The position numbers and the translations under genes are program-made. Positions 1 to 14,005 of a stretch of 64,000 nt of DNA are shown here, in pieces. Numbering within the stretch: the stretch's first letter is position 1; every line of letters begins with the position of its first letter. A model generated the notes under the pieces. That model was not told the origin of the DNA, ran no database searches, and saw nothing but the letters and a program-made list of their open reading frames with translations. Source of the stretch: Gonocerus acuteangulatus (lineage: Eukaryota; Arthropoda; Insecta; Hemiptera; Coreidae); assembly GCA_946811695.1 (NCBI GenBank), contig OX328123.1:12793619-12857618 (forward strand), read 5' to 3'.

Positions 1-225
1 AATTTTAACTACAGATTCCGAATATTTCTTAGTAAAGTACATAGGGATTTTTCCATTCATTGAATTATTATGATTTAATTTTTAATTTGAGGATTTTTTA
101 ATAGAAAATGAAGAATTGTTCACAATTTTTGATAAAATTAATTAATTAATAACCTTTATTTTAAAATAATTTTAGTTTTTGTTGTAGATTAAATAATAAT
201 ATTTAGCATTACAAGAAATTTAATG

Positions 226-383
226 GGTGGAGGTTAGCTCAGTGGTAAAGAACTTGACTAATATGCTGGAGGTTCTGAGTTTGAAGCTCGAGCGCACCGA
301 AGATTTTCTCTTTTGGAGTCTTCGTTTGTGGGTTGTATTCAGGGTCCAAGACCGTCCCTAGGCCCACCCAGCCTTTAATTCAT
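226..383 (+). repeat. tRNA-derived SINE head, split by fold-back element
   Basis: A pol III A-box-like GTTAGCTCAGTGGTAAAG begins at 233 and a degenerate B box follows at about 277-291. The body stops at 383 where the fold-back element begins. It resumes at about 2553, where GCTAATGGCC and an A-rich ...CACCGTAAAAA end (to about 2606) resemble the 3' end of the SINE at 26895. Confidence 0.6.
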
Positions 384-2548
384 GGGTCATTCCATGTCAA
401 ATCAACAAGGGTCACAACCCGACCTTCTTGGATTTTAATAAAATTTGGTAGGTTGGTTACTCTAACAAAAAATAACCAAAAACAATTTTTTTAAATTTTT
501 TATCTGTTTCCGATTTTTTAGTATTAATTTTCAAAGTATTGAAAAACCGCCTTTTTTTGGTCAACTGGAAAATGTTAATTCCTTGATAGATTGAGTTCTA
601 TTCTAGCTAGAACAGTCAGCATAGTCTCATTGTTTAGCTAATTAAATGGACTTTAATTTGATATACAACAAGACCAACTTATTACAAATTTTACATTTCA
701 AACAAATTTTCGAAAACTTGTACGTAACGGTTTTCAAAAAACTGTACTTTTAAAATTCTGAAAAAAATATATTTGAATCTTCAGTTCATTGACTACATAT
801 GCTGTTAGTTTCATTATGGGATGGGAACGGGATCATTTTATAACATAATTTTGACTTTATAATTGTCACTGCGTAGTTGGTAAAAATGTGGTGAGTGATG
901 GATATTTGTATTGTAAATTCAGCAATAAGCATCCCTGATCAAAATTTGAATTGTTTTCAGATAGAACTAAAATTAAAGGGGAGATTTGAAAAAAAAAAAA
1001 AAAAAAAAAAAATTACTGGAACCCAGAAATTGCACCCTTTCATTCCTTTAACTAAGAAAAAAATTAAGACTCAACTTTACTCGAACTTCAATAAAAGTGA
1101 AATTGAACTGGTAACTGATTTAGACACAGATACAGTAGCCTTTAATGAAAAAATATGCAGTGGTTTTATTGCCTGTGAATATGACGACCAGTGGTGGCTG
1201 ATATGTGTACTCAACTAAAATGAGGAGATGGATTAAATACAATTTAATATCCAACATGTCTCAATTATTACAAATTTCATTTTTCAAAAAATGTTTTGAA
1301 AATTTGTACAAAACGATTTTTGAAAAACTGTACTTTTAAAATTCTGAATATATTTCAATCTTTAGTTCATTGACTATATATGCTGTTAGTTTCATTATGG
1401 GAACATTTTACAACATAATTTTAACTGATTTAGACTCTGATCCAGTAGCCTTCAATGAAAAAATATGTGGCGGTTTTATTACCTGTGAATATGACAACCA
1501 GTGGTAGCTGGCATGTGTACTACACAGTTACACACAATAGCACAAAAATGGATATTGCCGTTTATTAAATGTTATAAATGGTCTTTTTTTTTTTTTTTTT
1601 TTTTTTTTTCCCCCATTGCCATCCCATAATAAAACCAGCATCATTTGTAGTCTAAAATTATGTAAAACATTTTTTGAAAAATAAAATTTGTAATAATTGA
1701 GACATGTTGGATATTAAATTTTATTTCATCCATCTCCTCATTTTTGTTGAGGCAATAAAACCACTGCATATTTTTTCATTAAAGGCTACTGTATCTGTGT
1801 CTAAATCAGTTACCAGTTCAACTTCACTTTTATTGAAGTTCGAGTAAAGTTGAGTCTTAATTTTTTTCTTAGTTAAAGGAATGAAAGGGTGCAATTTCTG
1901 GGTTCCGGTAATTTTTTTTCTTTCTTTTTTTTTTCAAATCTCCCCTTTAATTTTAGTTCTGTCTGAAAAAAATCAAATTTTGATCAGGGATGCTTATTGC
2001 TGAATTTCCAATACAAATATCCATCACTCACCATATTTTTACCAACCACACAGTGACAACTATAAAGTCAAAATTATGTTATAAAATGATCCCGTTCCCA
2101 TCCCATAATGAAACTAACAGCATATGTAGTCAATGAACTGAAGATTCAAATATATTTTTTTCAGAATTTTAAAAGTACAGTTTTTTGAAAACCATTACGT
2201 ACAAGTTTTCGAATTTTTTTTTTAAATGTAAAATTTGTAATAAGTTGGTCTTGTTGTATATCAAATTAAAGTCCATTTAATTAGCTAAACAATGAGACTA
2301 TGCTGACTGTTCTAGCTAGAATAGAACTCAATCTATCAAGGAATTAACATTTTCCAGTTGACCAAAAAAAGGTGGTTTTTCAATACTTTGAAAATTAATA
2401 CTAAAAAAACAGAAACAGATAAAATTTTTTAAAAAATTGTACCATTCAAGGAGTTGTTAGAGCTATTATGATTCAAAATTTCAAAAAAATCTAAGAGGGT
2501 CGGGTTGTAAACAGTACTTTCATTGGTTGAATTGACGTGGAATGGCCC
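384..2548. mobile_element. 2.2-kb long inverted-repeat (fold-back) DNA element
   Basis: Left arm about 384-1295 and right arm about 1668-2548 are inverted copies over roughly 0.9 kb. Termini are GGGTCATTCCATGTCAAATC on the left and its imperfect inverse on the right. The 4-bp TCAT flanks both ends (380-383, 2549-2552). The spacer holds a partial direct duplication of arm sequence (1300-1510) and a T-run near 1587. Each arm contains a degenerate coding piece, e.g. ACEYDDQWW near 1170 and a second broken version near 1490, probably a transposase-associated remnant; superfamily not assigned. Confidence 0.8.
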
Positions 2549-2627
2549 TCATTTATTTATGAGTATCTGGTGCTAATGGCCCAGATGTTGGTTCACCGTA
2601 AAAAATAAAAATTAATTAATGTGTTAA

Positions 2628-2825
2628 CACATTAAATGCAGGGATCATGACAAAAGCATGCTAGTTAATGAGGCAGACTTCCCGCCTTTAAGCTACAGTC
2701 GATAAATCGTATTACTATGACTCCCGCCTTTGAGCTACAGTCAAGACAAATCGTATAACTACAACTCCCGCCTTTAAGCTACAGTCGAGACAACCCGTAG
2801 AGCTATGACTCCTGCCTTTAATGTG
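2628..2825. mobile_element. TTAA-flanked MITE with internal minisatellite
   Basis: TTAA at 2624-2627 and 2826-2829 flanks a 198-bp unit. Its ends are CACATTAAATGCAGG and the inverse of CACATTAAAGGCAGG. Inside are about four copies of a ~45-bp unit built on TCCCGCCTTTAAGCTACAGT. TTAA duplication suggests a piggyBac-type mobiliser. Confidence 0.7.
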
Positions 2826-3049
2826 TTAATTGGTACCTGCAAAGGTGAAAATCAAGCAGATAGAGCATAATACTGACCATACTATCTTCCTAGGGTGCCT
2901 TATGGTCAAGTATCACATACACCTACAGTATCTGCTCCACTGGGCTCTCGTGGCCTGCTATGGGACTGATTTTTTATTTATTTTATTACAAAAACTTTTG
3001 AATAATTTGTTACCAAATAATAAGGAATGTTTTTTTGTTTTAATAATAG

Positions 3050-6000
3050 GGAGCTACTGGACCGGTCTTCTGGAGTAATTATGCCTGGAAGAAGATCATT
3101 TTCGCCCGCTGCATTTGTTCCAGTCAAACTTGGACAGTTTGCACTTTCTGACAAGATACTTGTTGCTGCATTACCTGATGTCAAGATGTAAAAATTTTCA
3201 ATTAAAAGGTTTAGAAATGAAACTCTTGCTAGTTCTATAGCACAGTTCAAACTGTATTGGTGCACAAAGTGATGTTTTCTAATAGCTTCTCGTTATAAAT
3301 TTGAAAATTTACGTATCAACTTTTTTTTATATTATTCCTCACACCAGAAGATATAAATAAAATTGATAACTTCTCTGAAAATGCATTGATAAAGAAGGAA
3401 CTTGCAACAGCTTTATTTTTATTACAATGTTTTGAACACCCATGCTTTAAATAATTTCACTTAATATTTTATCTATTCTCATTTTATTCTGTCTAAACAC
3501 AGAGAAACCAGTTGTTTGATATTTTATAATGCAATCCAATGAAGGACAAATTAAAATAACTTGTTTGGTGTTCACAAATTATATGGAAATTCATTTATTT
3601 TTTATGATATTTATTTATTCTTGAAATAATGCTTTCTACCTTCCATTATCTCAATTACGCATTTATTATTCATTTTAGCATAACTAAATACTAGGGTATT
3701 CCCTTGGTCTAGTGGCTATCGCCTTAGATTCTCATTCAGGAGATGGGGGGTTCAAGTCACTCCGGCGGCAAAGAAGAAGTACAATTATAAGCAACAATGT
3801 TTATGTAGAGCTTTAGTTCGGAAAGTGGTCCACTTGGACCTACAGGTGTTGGAACAAAGAATTGACCTGAATTAGGCTAAGGAATGGAATGGGTCCAATT
3901 AATAATGTTTTCTTTTTGTTTTGTTTTTTAAATTTTTGTCCATCGATTTGCTTTAAGTTAGCTGTGTAACAATAAACAGATTGTGAATCATTCCTATTAT
4001 TTTTACTTTGTGTAGGAATTTAGATGATCTTATGATTCGAGTCGAAAAGGTACTTCCTTGCCTAAAAGAAGATCTGTCTCCGAAGACTTACCTACCTCGA
4101 ATGCATGGCTTGTTGTATCTAGAAGAGGTTGCCATGTTGAAACAGGTTAGTAGGTACAAAACTCTTCTTCATGTGATTTGCCCTAAAGATGTATTCTTGA
4201 ATTAAAAATTGGCAAAGAAATGGTTAATGTCAAAAAATGTCATGGATGAAAAACATTTTTTCTCAATGGTTTGTATTTTGATTGCTGAAATTTGTGGGTG
4301 GGAATTATAAGTATTCATTAGACCCAAATTTTTAAAATCCTGAAAACTTCAAAATTTAAGTAAACTAGTTTTTAAATCCACGTTCCAATGTAAGACATAT
4401 CAGGACCTTGGAAGAGAAAGGGCAAATCACGCATTCTGGATGTTGGGAATTCAAACTCAAAGTTCTAGAAGTGCTTCAGGATAGCAAAAGCAATGTTTGC
4501 TCTATGGAATTCTGATTCATAAGCCTGTTTGAAAAAGTATGCAAATGAAATTCAATATTTTAATTAGAATTTTTACGAGTGATTTAGGGTTATTAAAATG
4601 CTAGGAGGGGAGTTTCAGGCCCAGGATTCGCCCTTGAAGTGGGATATTAAATTTTTCATAGATGATACACTTTAACTTGGTGCTATTCGCTTTAACTTGA
4701 AACTGTAAAAGAACCAAAGAAACAAGGCAAAGTGTCATATTACCTACATCTTTCTGAATCAGAAAATAAAATAAAAAAAAAGTAGATATTTCAGATTCAC
4801 TCTTTCTCTTCCAAGGTCCTGAATTTGATTTACATAATTTTAGGTTGGTGAACTACAAATGGATAAAGCTACTTTCAGAAAACGAGACGATTGCTTAATA
4901 CTAGATGTACCTCCTCTTTCTCCTTACACAACAAAACTTGTTGCTGGTGATATGCTCATAGCTTCTCTACCGTCTGCCGCAGGTAAACTAAAAAAAAAAA
5001 AAATATTTATAGATACTAATAATTTAAGTATTAATGCTTCAATTTTGGAAGCTTAGAATGAAATTGATCTGCCACATTAGAAGGTACGTCAGATAATGCT
5101 GGGAATTTAAGCCAATAGATCACTAGTTAAGATCTTTAAAAATATAGCCAAGACCATGTTGTTAAGATTCTTCATGCAACCCTCCCTCATGTTGTGTTAC
5201 AGAGACCAAAATATTCCAAATAAAACAGTGAGAGAAAGAAAAATTGGAAAAAGTATATGCATACATAATTTTGAATTTCCCTGACAATTCGCAGTCAGTG
5301 GGAACCCTGGAGTAAGCTTTGTACACTATCGCTCTTAGTCAATAAAAGGTTGTATTTTTTCTTATTTTATTTTTTAGATGAGCGAAAATATGAAGGAGTT
5401 ATTCATAGAGTAACTCATACGGAACTATGGCTGCAGTTTGCACAAGACTTCCATGATTCTTATAAAGTTGGTATGCAGTATTCAGTGTCCTTTGTTACTT
5501 CTCGAGCTTCTTTAAGAAGGATGCATCAAGCAATCAACCTTGCTGCCAAACATCTTGGATATTCATGGCTTTTTCCAAGTGGTATCTTTCCTAGACCAAC
5601 CCAGGTTATTGTGGAAGAGGTTTGTTTATACCTTTTGAGAAATTATTTTTCATTTAGTTTCTATTTTTTACGTTGTGAACGGATATCTATATTCTGATAA
5701 TCATTCTGTTTAACCAGCTCAATTCCTCCTACATTTTTTAGTAGTGGTCTTTACTTATGACAAAAGCAAACTATGCCCGAGTTCACTTCCGTGTGTTCCA
5801 TTAACACAATTCATTCAACATACAAAGAAATTTAAGAAAAAATTCACAATTTGCATACTTTCAGATAACACAATATTATGGTGGGTTAGAACAAAATACA
5901 AATGCTGATTAATAGGCTTTTTTTGTGACAGAAGGAAATAGCACAACAATGTGACAAACTGACAGCATTATTAAGGACAAATTGACAGGGGGTTCGATGT

Positions 6001-9000
6001 AACCAAAGCAGACAGAAATACTGCCCAAGCTTGGCAGGCTAACCTTCCGATTGGGGAGTTACACTGCTTCACTGGCGGTTACAAGACAGTAGAAGGAGTT
6101 GGAGGTGGAATGTGGGCGGCAAGCAGAGGATAAATGAGGATCTAGATATTGTTGGGGAACTTCCCTATGGTTTTCTAGGCAGAAGTCATTGGTATAAGGT
6201 CTAGTGCAGAGATATTGCTGCAAAGTGGCACATAACATGTCAATATATACTCTGACAGCCACGCAGCAATAGCAGCTATCGAGGGCATCTGTATTAGGGC
6301 AATGATTGTGGATGAATAAACAAACTTGCTGGATAATTTAGCTGTCGAGCGGACAAGCAAGATAGAGGCCCAAAGAACCCCTCTGTGGACCAGAACCAGC
6401 ATGTAAAGTATGCCCCAAAGAATTATTACCCTAGCCAAAAGAATTTTGGTAACTGGGCGAGGGCAGGAAACCTAGGCATTTAACAAAGTATCCAAACGCA
6501 AAGACACTCAACCTTAACCCTTTCGATGCTCTGAACGAGTTAACTCGTGTACTACTTGCAGTACCCCAGAAGCTCCACACGAGTTAACTCGTGTTCCACT
6601 ATCAGTACCCCTCATGCTCCACACGAGTTAACTCGTGGCCCGTACTAGCCTTGTATGTAGCTTCCCATAATGAAATAATACATTACATTTTCTGTGCATT
6701 TTTAGAATCTGTAATTAGTAATAATTTTTCTCCTAAGGTTTATGCAACAATAGCTTTATATCTAAATTATCTTTTAATTGCTAGTTGTGTTGATTTTATT
6801 ATTTACGAATAGAGCTTCAAATATATAATTTTTGATTTCATCAAATCTTATTCATATATTATTTCAATTTATACATTGTGCAAGTATATTAATATCTATC
6901 AAAAAAAAACAATGGGGGTCATACTCGGATTTGTCTCTCCAGCCATATTGTTGCTGTTTGTATCTTTCAGTCACAATTTGGATCGTGTTTAGTGTGGTTG
7001 GTATAAATAGCCTCCTTAGATATGAATGACGATGGGTGATTCTTGTTTTCGGTCTGACGAAGAGATAAGGCTGATGCTCCAGGAGAACACAGACAAAGAT
7101 TTTGGGGATATTTCTTCAGATTCATTTCCATGATAGAAATTTATTTTAGTTTAGTATAAAATTACAAATATAAAGGACATTTGACATTATATGTTAATAA
7201 TTACAAATATATAACAAGAGGAGGCTTAGAGTTTCTTTCCCCTTAGGGGCCCTGATTCTATCTATCTAAATAAAAAAGGTAAATAACTGGACAAATATAA
7301 CAGAAAACAAACTACGTAGACTATAACTGACTTTACTTTATCACACAGGAATTCACGCCGAGAAGGAATTATTTTAGCCTGACTGAGAATTGGCCACACT
7401 CGTATAACACATGAATGCCTTATGACTAAAACTGATGCACACACACATTCACAAAATTCAGCTACACGGTATCATTTTCTGTTTGAGAGTAATGAAGGAA
7501 TTGAGTTTGACGTTTCTGCATTTGATCAAAGCTAGTATCATATTTTGTTAAGGAACTAGATGAAGAAATGAGTGTCTCAAGGAAAAAAGAACGCTTCAAT
7601 AATCAGCGGAATAAAAATATTAAGTCTTCAGAATGTAAAGAGCAACAGAAGATATACAGTCCAGATCCCCGGAATGTGTCAGCCAACATAAGTCAAAAAT
7701 ATCTCAATATTCGACATAAATTTCAGGTAAAATTCCTCCTTTATTGTTAATATTCGTGCATTTTCATGAGGAAGTGTTTGTGTTCATGATTACCTTATGT
7801 ATTTTTATTTTATTACAACCTTGCCAATTATTTAAAAATTTAAATAAATAATATCATTTACATAAGACTCATCCTTTTGCACTCTCACATTTAACATATT
7901 TGTCAAAACAGAAGGAGCAAAAGTTTATGGCACAAAGGGAGATAGGGATTGAGAAGCTCTGTAGCTGCCCCAAGAATGGTCCAATTGTAATAAAATTTGA
8001 TACAAAAATACTTTGTTGAATTTAAAAGGTTGATTTCGTTAACCAGCAGAATCCGCTCATTGGAACACCATTTTTTCGGAAAAATCCGCTTGAAAAAATT
8101 GTACCGCCTATGGATTTTTGTTTATAGTCTTCAAGCTACAATTTTTGTAGCTTTTCTGGCATAGGAAAACGAATGAAACCCGATATTTATAACCTTTTTC
8201 GAGAAAAGTGAATACAACAAGCTTTTTTAACTACTCTTCGGTTCAGGTACTTAGAAAGGATGAATTTGATTGAAACTTGTTGACATTCATCCAAACTTAG
8301 ATATTTAAATTTTGGTTATGTTTGTGGTTAAGAAAGTATTTTATTTAAATTTTAACGTCCATTACTATTAACTACGAATTTTGGAACAGGTTATCTATAG
8401 GTTACCACCCTTTTCTAGTCAGGTCAGGGCTGATGCCTTTTCTTTTTTCTAAAGAAAAGCCACCACTCCAAAGTGGGAATCGCACCCACGACCCTTGTTA
8501 CGAGTGTTAAGTGCTCACGCCTTAACACTCACGGCCACCGGGCCTCCTTTAAGGAAGTCGAAGATAATTTTCGTTTATTCTATTAAATATTTCAAAAACA
8601 ATTGGGAAATCTTGGTAAGTGTAAGGCATTTATTCGTAAGCTTTATACATTTTCTACAAAAACGTACCTTATGATATGTTTGATAAAGCATTCTCACTCA
8701 GAGAAATCGGTGCTTAAAATTGAAGTCTCGGTTTTATTCTTTTGTGCGTATTTTTTCTGCTTGCCTCAGTTTTTCTTCTCATTTCCATTTCTTACCTGAT
8801 GGTTTGCATATGACACTGATTTGGTTTATTATTTTTTTAAAAGGTTTTTTGTAAGCTATTAAATAGAGTGGGATCTATATTTTCACCTTAATATTAAACT
8901 GTTTAATATATTTATCATGCTTCCAACTCTCAGGAACTGCGTCATCTTAGCACAATTCCGATCTTATCCCTGGTGTCATTTGCAAATATTAGAATAGAAA

Positions 9001-12000
9001 TAGTTTTGCTTATTATAGAGAATGCAACTTAATTAAATTTTGGAATCGCCTTTTTCTCAAAAATGGTTAATATTATGAAATAAAGTGTAAGGACAAGTTC
9101 ACTTTAATTATTTAAATAAATATTTAGTTAGTAATATTTTTAGAAATTTTGAATTCTGTTACGATTGTTTGAAATTTTTGAGGCTGCTAATTCCATAGTC
9201 ATTCTAAAATTTTTAGTACTTTTAAAATTAATGTAACTATTCACTTTAACATATGATGCACATTTTATAGAGTTTTAAATTGCAATTTTATAGATATCAC
9301 GATAATCTGTGTAAGGTTACAAATAATTTTAAGTTAAAAATTAAGGCTTTTTCTTTTTAAGTGAAATTATTTTATTTTTAATGGGCATGAAATTTGCATT
9401 AAAATGTCATAAAAAAGTCATGAAATTTGCTTTTAAAAAGTACTAGACACCCTGAACTGGCAACGTCGAGCCCCCTCTATTCTTTCCTCAAGTGACAGGA
9501 TATACCTGTCATTCTATAAAACTGAGGAAAACTCTAAATGTTAATAAAGGTAAATAGAAAATAGCTTTAAAAGCCTCAACTTTAAAATTACTAAGTTGGA
9601 TTGCAGTTAACTGGGCCTCTCACTGAAGTGACTTGTAAAAGTATTAACTGTGAGTGTTAGGTATATCATATAAAATTATTATTATTAACCATTTAAATTA
9701 GAATCATATTAGAATAAGATGAAATATTTTAGATTTTAATTATATTTGGTCTGAATACTTACAGATCCCTTTTAGGCCAAATCTACGAGGACGTTACCGT
9801 AGAAACTACAACTATAACAAGGATATTCATTGGAACCGGCAAGGAAGTGGTTATGGCATGCATTGTACAACGGATAATGAGGCTCGGGTTAATATTGGAG
9901 TTGAAAAAAAAAGAAAAATTAAATGGTTAGTTCTTCCTCATATTTTTAGTTTAAGTTAAAATTTATATTCTTGGTTAGTCAGAAATCTAACTACCAACAC
10001 TTGCAGTGTTATTTATTTTAATTTCTCATCTATATATATAAAAATCACGTGTCTGTTTTTCTGTTTGTTTGTTCCTTATACAAATCCACACCGTTTGACC
10101 GTTTTTGACCAAACTTGGAATAATGGTAGGTCTTGATACGAGAAATCTCCTAGGCTAGGTCAAAAAATTCTACCAGCTGTCTGTCTGTATGTTTGTCCCT
10201 TATACAAATCCATACCGTTCATCCGATTTTGACTAAACTCGGTACACATGTAGATCTTAATCTGGGGAGTGTCGTAGGCTAAGTCAAAAACGTCTACCAG
10301 CTGTCTGTCTATATGTTTGTCCCTTATACAAATCCACACTGTTCGTCCGATTTTGATTAAATTCGGTACACATGTAGATCTTAATCTGAGGAGTGTCGTA
10401 GGCTAAGTCAAAAACGTCTTATAGCTGTCTGTCTGTATGTTTGTCCCTTATACAAATCCACACCGTTCGTCCGATTTTGACTAAACTTGGTACACATGTA
10501 GATCTTAATCTGGGGAGTGTCGTAGGTTAAGTCAAAAACATCTACCAGATGTCTGTCTGTATGTTTGTCCCTTATACAAATCCACACCGTTCGTCCGATT
10601 TTGACTAAACTTGGTACACATGTAGATCTTAATCTGGGGGGTGTTATAGGTTATGTAAAAGTCGTCTAGGACTCAGAGTTGGGAGGTCACAGGTTCGAAA
10701 CAGTTACAGATTCGTGTTATTAGATTTTAATAATACTTATTTGGTTTCTAATTTACTTAGGCTTTTCTATATGCAGAAAGTAGGTGTAGCATGGCACGCC
10801 GGGTAACAGCTAGTTTCAAATAAATTGCAATACATTTAAAAATTATATGAGACTAGCTGAACTTTATAATTTAAAAAGTATTTTCTAATTACTCAATCAG
10901 TCTTCCATTAAATTATTTTATTATTTACAAATTATTCCTTTTCCCAGTTTGCAGCTATTTGATCAGGCAACACTATAGTTTAAATTGTTTTCAGCCTTCC
11001 GAGGTCCTAATAAGAGTCATAATCAATTTTTATTCAGTTTCATGTAGTGTGTTGTTTATTGAAATGGGAATTTGCAAACGGCGGAACCGTCAGAAAATTT
11101 TCCCTCAGAATTTTGCGCGTGCGGGATTTGAACTTTTCCATCTATCTGAACAAGCCTTAGTTAGTTTATTCCGCGGGGGAGAAGTAGACCATAATGATAA
11201 GTCTAGAAATTGAAAACCAAAAATTAAGACTATTCCTCATGAGGATTATTATGTAGATTTAAGTCATTGTAATTGGGCATTAGTATTTTTTTAACAAATA
11301 TTTTTGTAAAATACATCTATTTTATAGGTTTAATATTGGACTAAATCGACAGCAGAAAGATGCAGTGAAAAACGTTTTGCTTGGAGAAGCCCGTCCACTG
11401 CCTTATATTATATTTGGTCCTCCTGGTACCGGAAAAACAGTGACTGTAGTTGAAACTATTCTTCAAATTCATGCTCTAATACCAGAAAGCAGGTAATAAT
11501 AATTAACTGGATAACTAAGTCATCAAGTGTGGGGCTTAAATAATTAAACTTTGAAAACTAAATATTAATTGTATGTAAAAAGCACATTTTTTAAAAATTT
11601 TAATAAAGCCTGACTTGTTTGGATGGAGATCGGCTAAGTATGTTCAGGTGATATCAAAGTTTGGTCTGTTCCAAACTTTATTATGGTTGTATGATCTGTA
11701 AAGAACCCTGAAAATGCTAGATAGCGTACACCATTAAAGCTTAAGGAATTCACAGGGGCCTTTAGATCGAGCCCTGTGGATAGTACCTGCAGTTTAACGA
11801 CAAACTTGATATCACAAGTCACACAAAGTTTTTGGTATCAAATTTCATTAAAATCGGTCCATTTTTGAGCCAGCTAGAGAGCTAACCTGACATATATACA
11901 TACAAATTTGAAACTCTGTTATTTTTGTGATCTACGGATTCTGACGAGTAAAATTTTCTTGTCAGCACTTCCGGATTATGTCAAGAGGTCAACCTCAAAA

Positions 12001-13177
12001 GGGCTTCCTTCCTGTGGAGAAAGGTAGGAAACGCGGTGAAATGAAAGAAATTTAGAAATGTCTTTTGACTCTTAGCTGTAGTATTTTAAATTTAAAATAT
12101 ATTTATATATTTTCATGTTGAATTAAAATTAGATCTAAATTTATTGCCAAAAGAAGGTAGTAGAAACGTACAATTTCTTTTCCTTTTGGAAAACCTTCTC
12201 ATTACAGATTATTGGTTGCTACTCCTTCAAACTCTGCAGCAGACTTAATAGCTGAAAGGCTTCTGGACTCGGGCGATTTGGAGCAGGGTGATCTTCTGCG
12301 AATGGTTGGTTACCATTATCTTGAACAAGGAAGAATTGCTGCTTCAATTGTACCATATTCAGCTGTTCCAGATGTTAAAGCAATTAACATCCCGGGAACT
12401 TCTGGCTCCTCTCGTAAGTATTGAAACTATTTTTTTAAATGGTGTTTTTAACTACAGCACTTCATTGAAAACAATTAACCAGGTCATTTTTGTATTCAGC
12501 TTCCTAAAAATATAAAATTGACCAAAAATATTCTTTGCACCTGCTTTTGGCATTTTCTAAATGAAAGTAGCTATTCAGGTTGCACTCATGACGGAATTAT
12601 GTATTAAAAAAATCATGGTTAATTCGAATAAAATTTTGGATAATTTGAATTTTTACGAGTCTGAACCTCCAATAGGAAGTGGACAGAGAGGCGGCCGATC
12701 TTAAATCCTCGATGAACCAAAAAAGTTGCCTTTGTTGATGATTGGCAAGTCGGCTAATCCTCTTTTCTTCAAAAATGTCAAGTCCAAGCCAGTGAAGTTC
12801 CTAAGCAGCCTAAGAACGTAAAAAGAAGAGAGAAAAACGTAAGGTTCTTTTGTTCATCGACAACTGTGCTGCTCATAACTCTATTCCTCCGATGGACAAC
12901 AATAAAGTGATTTTTTCCCCTCCAAATATGACAACAATTATCATGCCTATGGATCAAGGAATCATTAAAAATATTAAACATTTTTATAGGCGTTTATTGG
13001 TCGTAAATATTCTTACTGAAGATTGCAATGCTCTCAAGGTGAAACAAAACTCGGTATTTGTTGTGGTCATCTTAAGTGAAACCTGTGTTGTAAAAATAAC
13101 TAAATTGGTTCATTAAGAGAGGAGGTTTACATCGGCCCCAAATTACTAATTTGCTCATACCGGTCGTAATTTCTGTT

Positions 13178-13232
<55 letters not shown>

Positions 13233-13957
13233 TAGTTCTGTATTATTCATATTTGACATGGAAAATGAGGAATTGTTATACTTTGCTACTTACTGTTTTA
13301 ATTACACAGCAAATGTATTTTTGATAAAAATACATACATACAAGCCTGGACATTGAGAGCAGACCAAGTTAACTGTATGTTTTTGGGGTCGCTGAATCCG
13401 AACCAGGGGTCAGAAAACCCCCCTGCACTTTTTGTTTAAGCCCCACCCCCAAAACTCTTAATTTAGGATATACTACACTATAATATTTTTATTCAAATCG
13501 GTAAACTTGAGTACCTTTTGGTGCTGTATACATCCCTTGCATCATTATCACTTGTGGCAGTATCCAGGGCGTTCATTGCCAGCTATGAAGTTTGCTGAAT
13601 GAGATATACAAACAACAAGGGATTTAGAGTTCGAGTGTTTATATCCCTAAAACAAGTACCTCTTACCCTATTAAAACTTCTGTCAGCAAGATTATGTATC
13701 ATATACTAGTTTTCCAGAAAAATGGTAAGCAAACTCACTTTTTTAATATGTAAACATAGATATGCCCTGCCGCTGTTTCCAATGTTAAAAAGTGGATCTT
13801 TGAGGCTCAGTGTCTTGAAAACGAGTACCACTTGGAGGGTCCTATCTTTTTCAAATGCATAACTTGCACAAAAAAAAAGTGCAGGGGTTTTTCTGACCCC
13901 GGATTCGGATTCAGCGACCCCAAAAACATATAGTTAACATAGTCTGCTCTCTGGGTC

Positions 13958-14005
<48 letters not shown>

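Noticed and set aside
895..1218. 107-codon frame with a lysine run
   Set aside because: Lies within one arm of the fold-back element; a decayed transposon piece, not a host gene.
3694..3770. Possible tRNA gene
   Set aside because: Same reasoning; no acceptor stem, and a SINE-like body follows.
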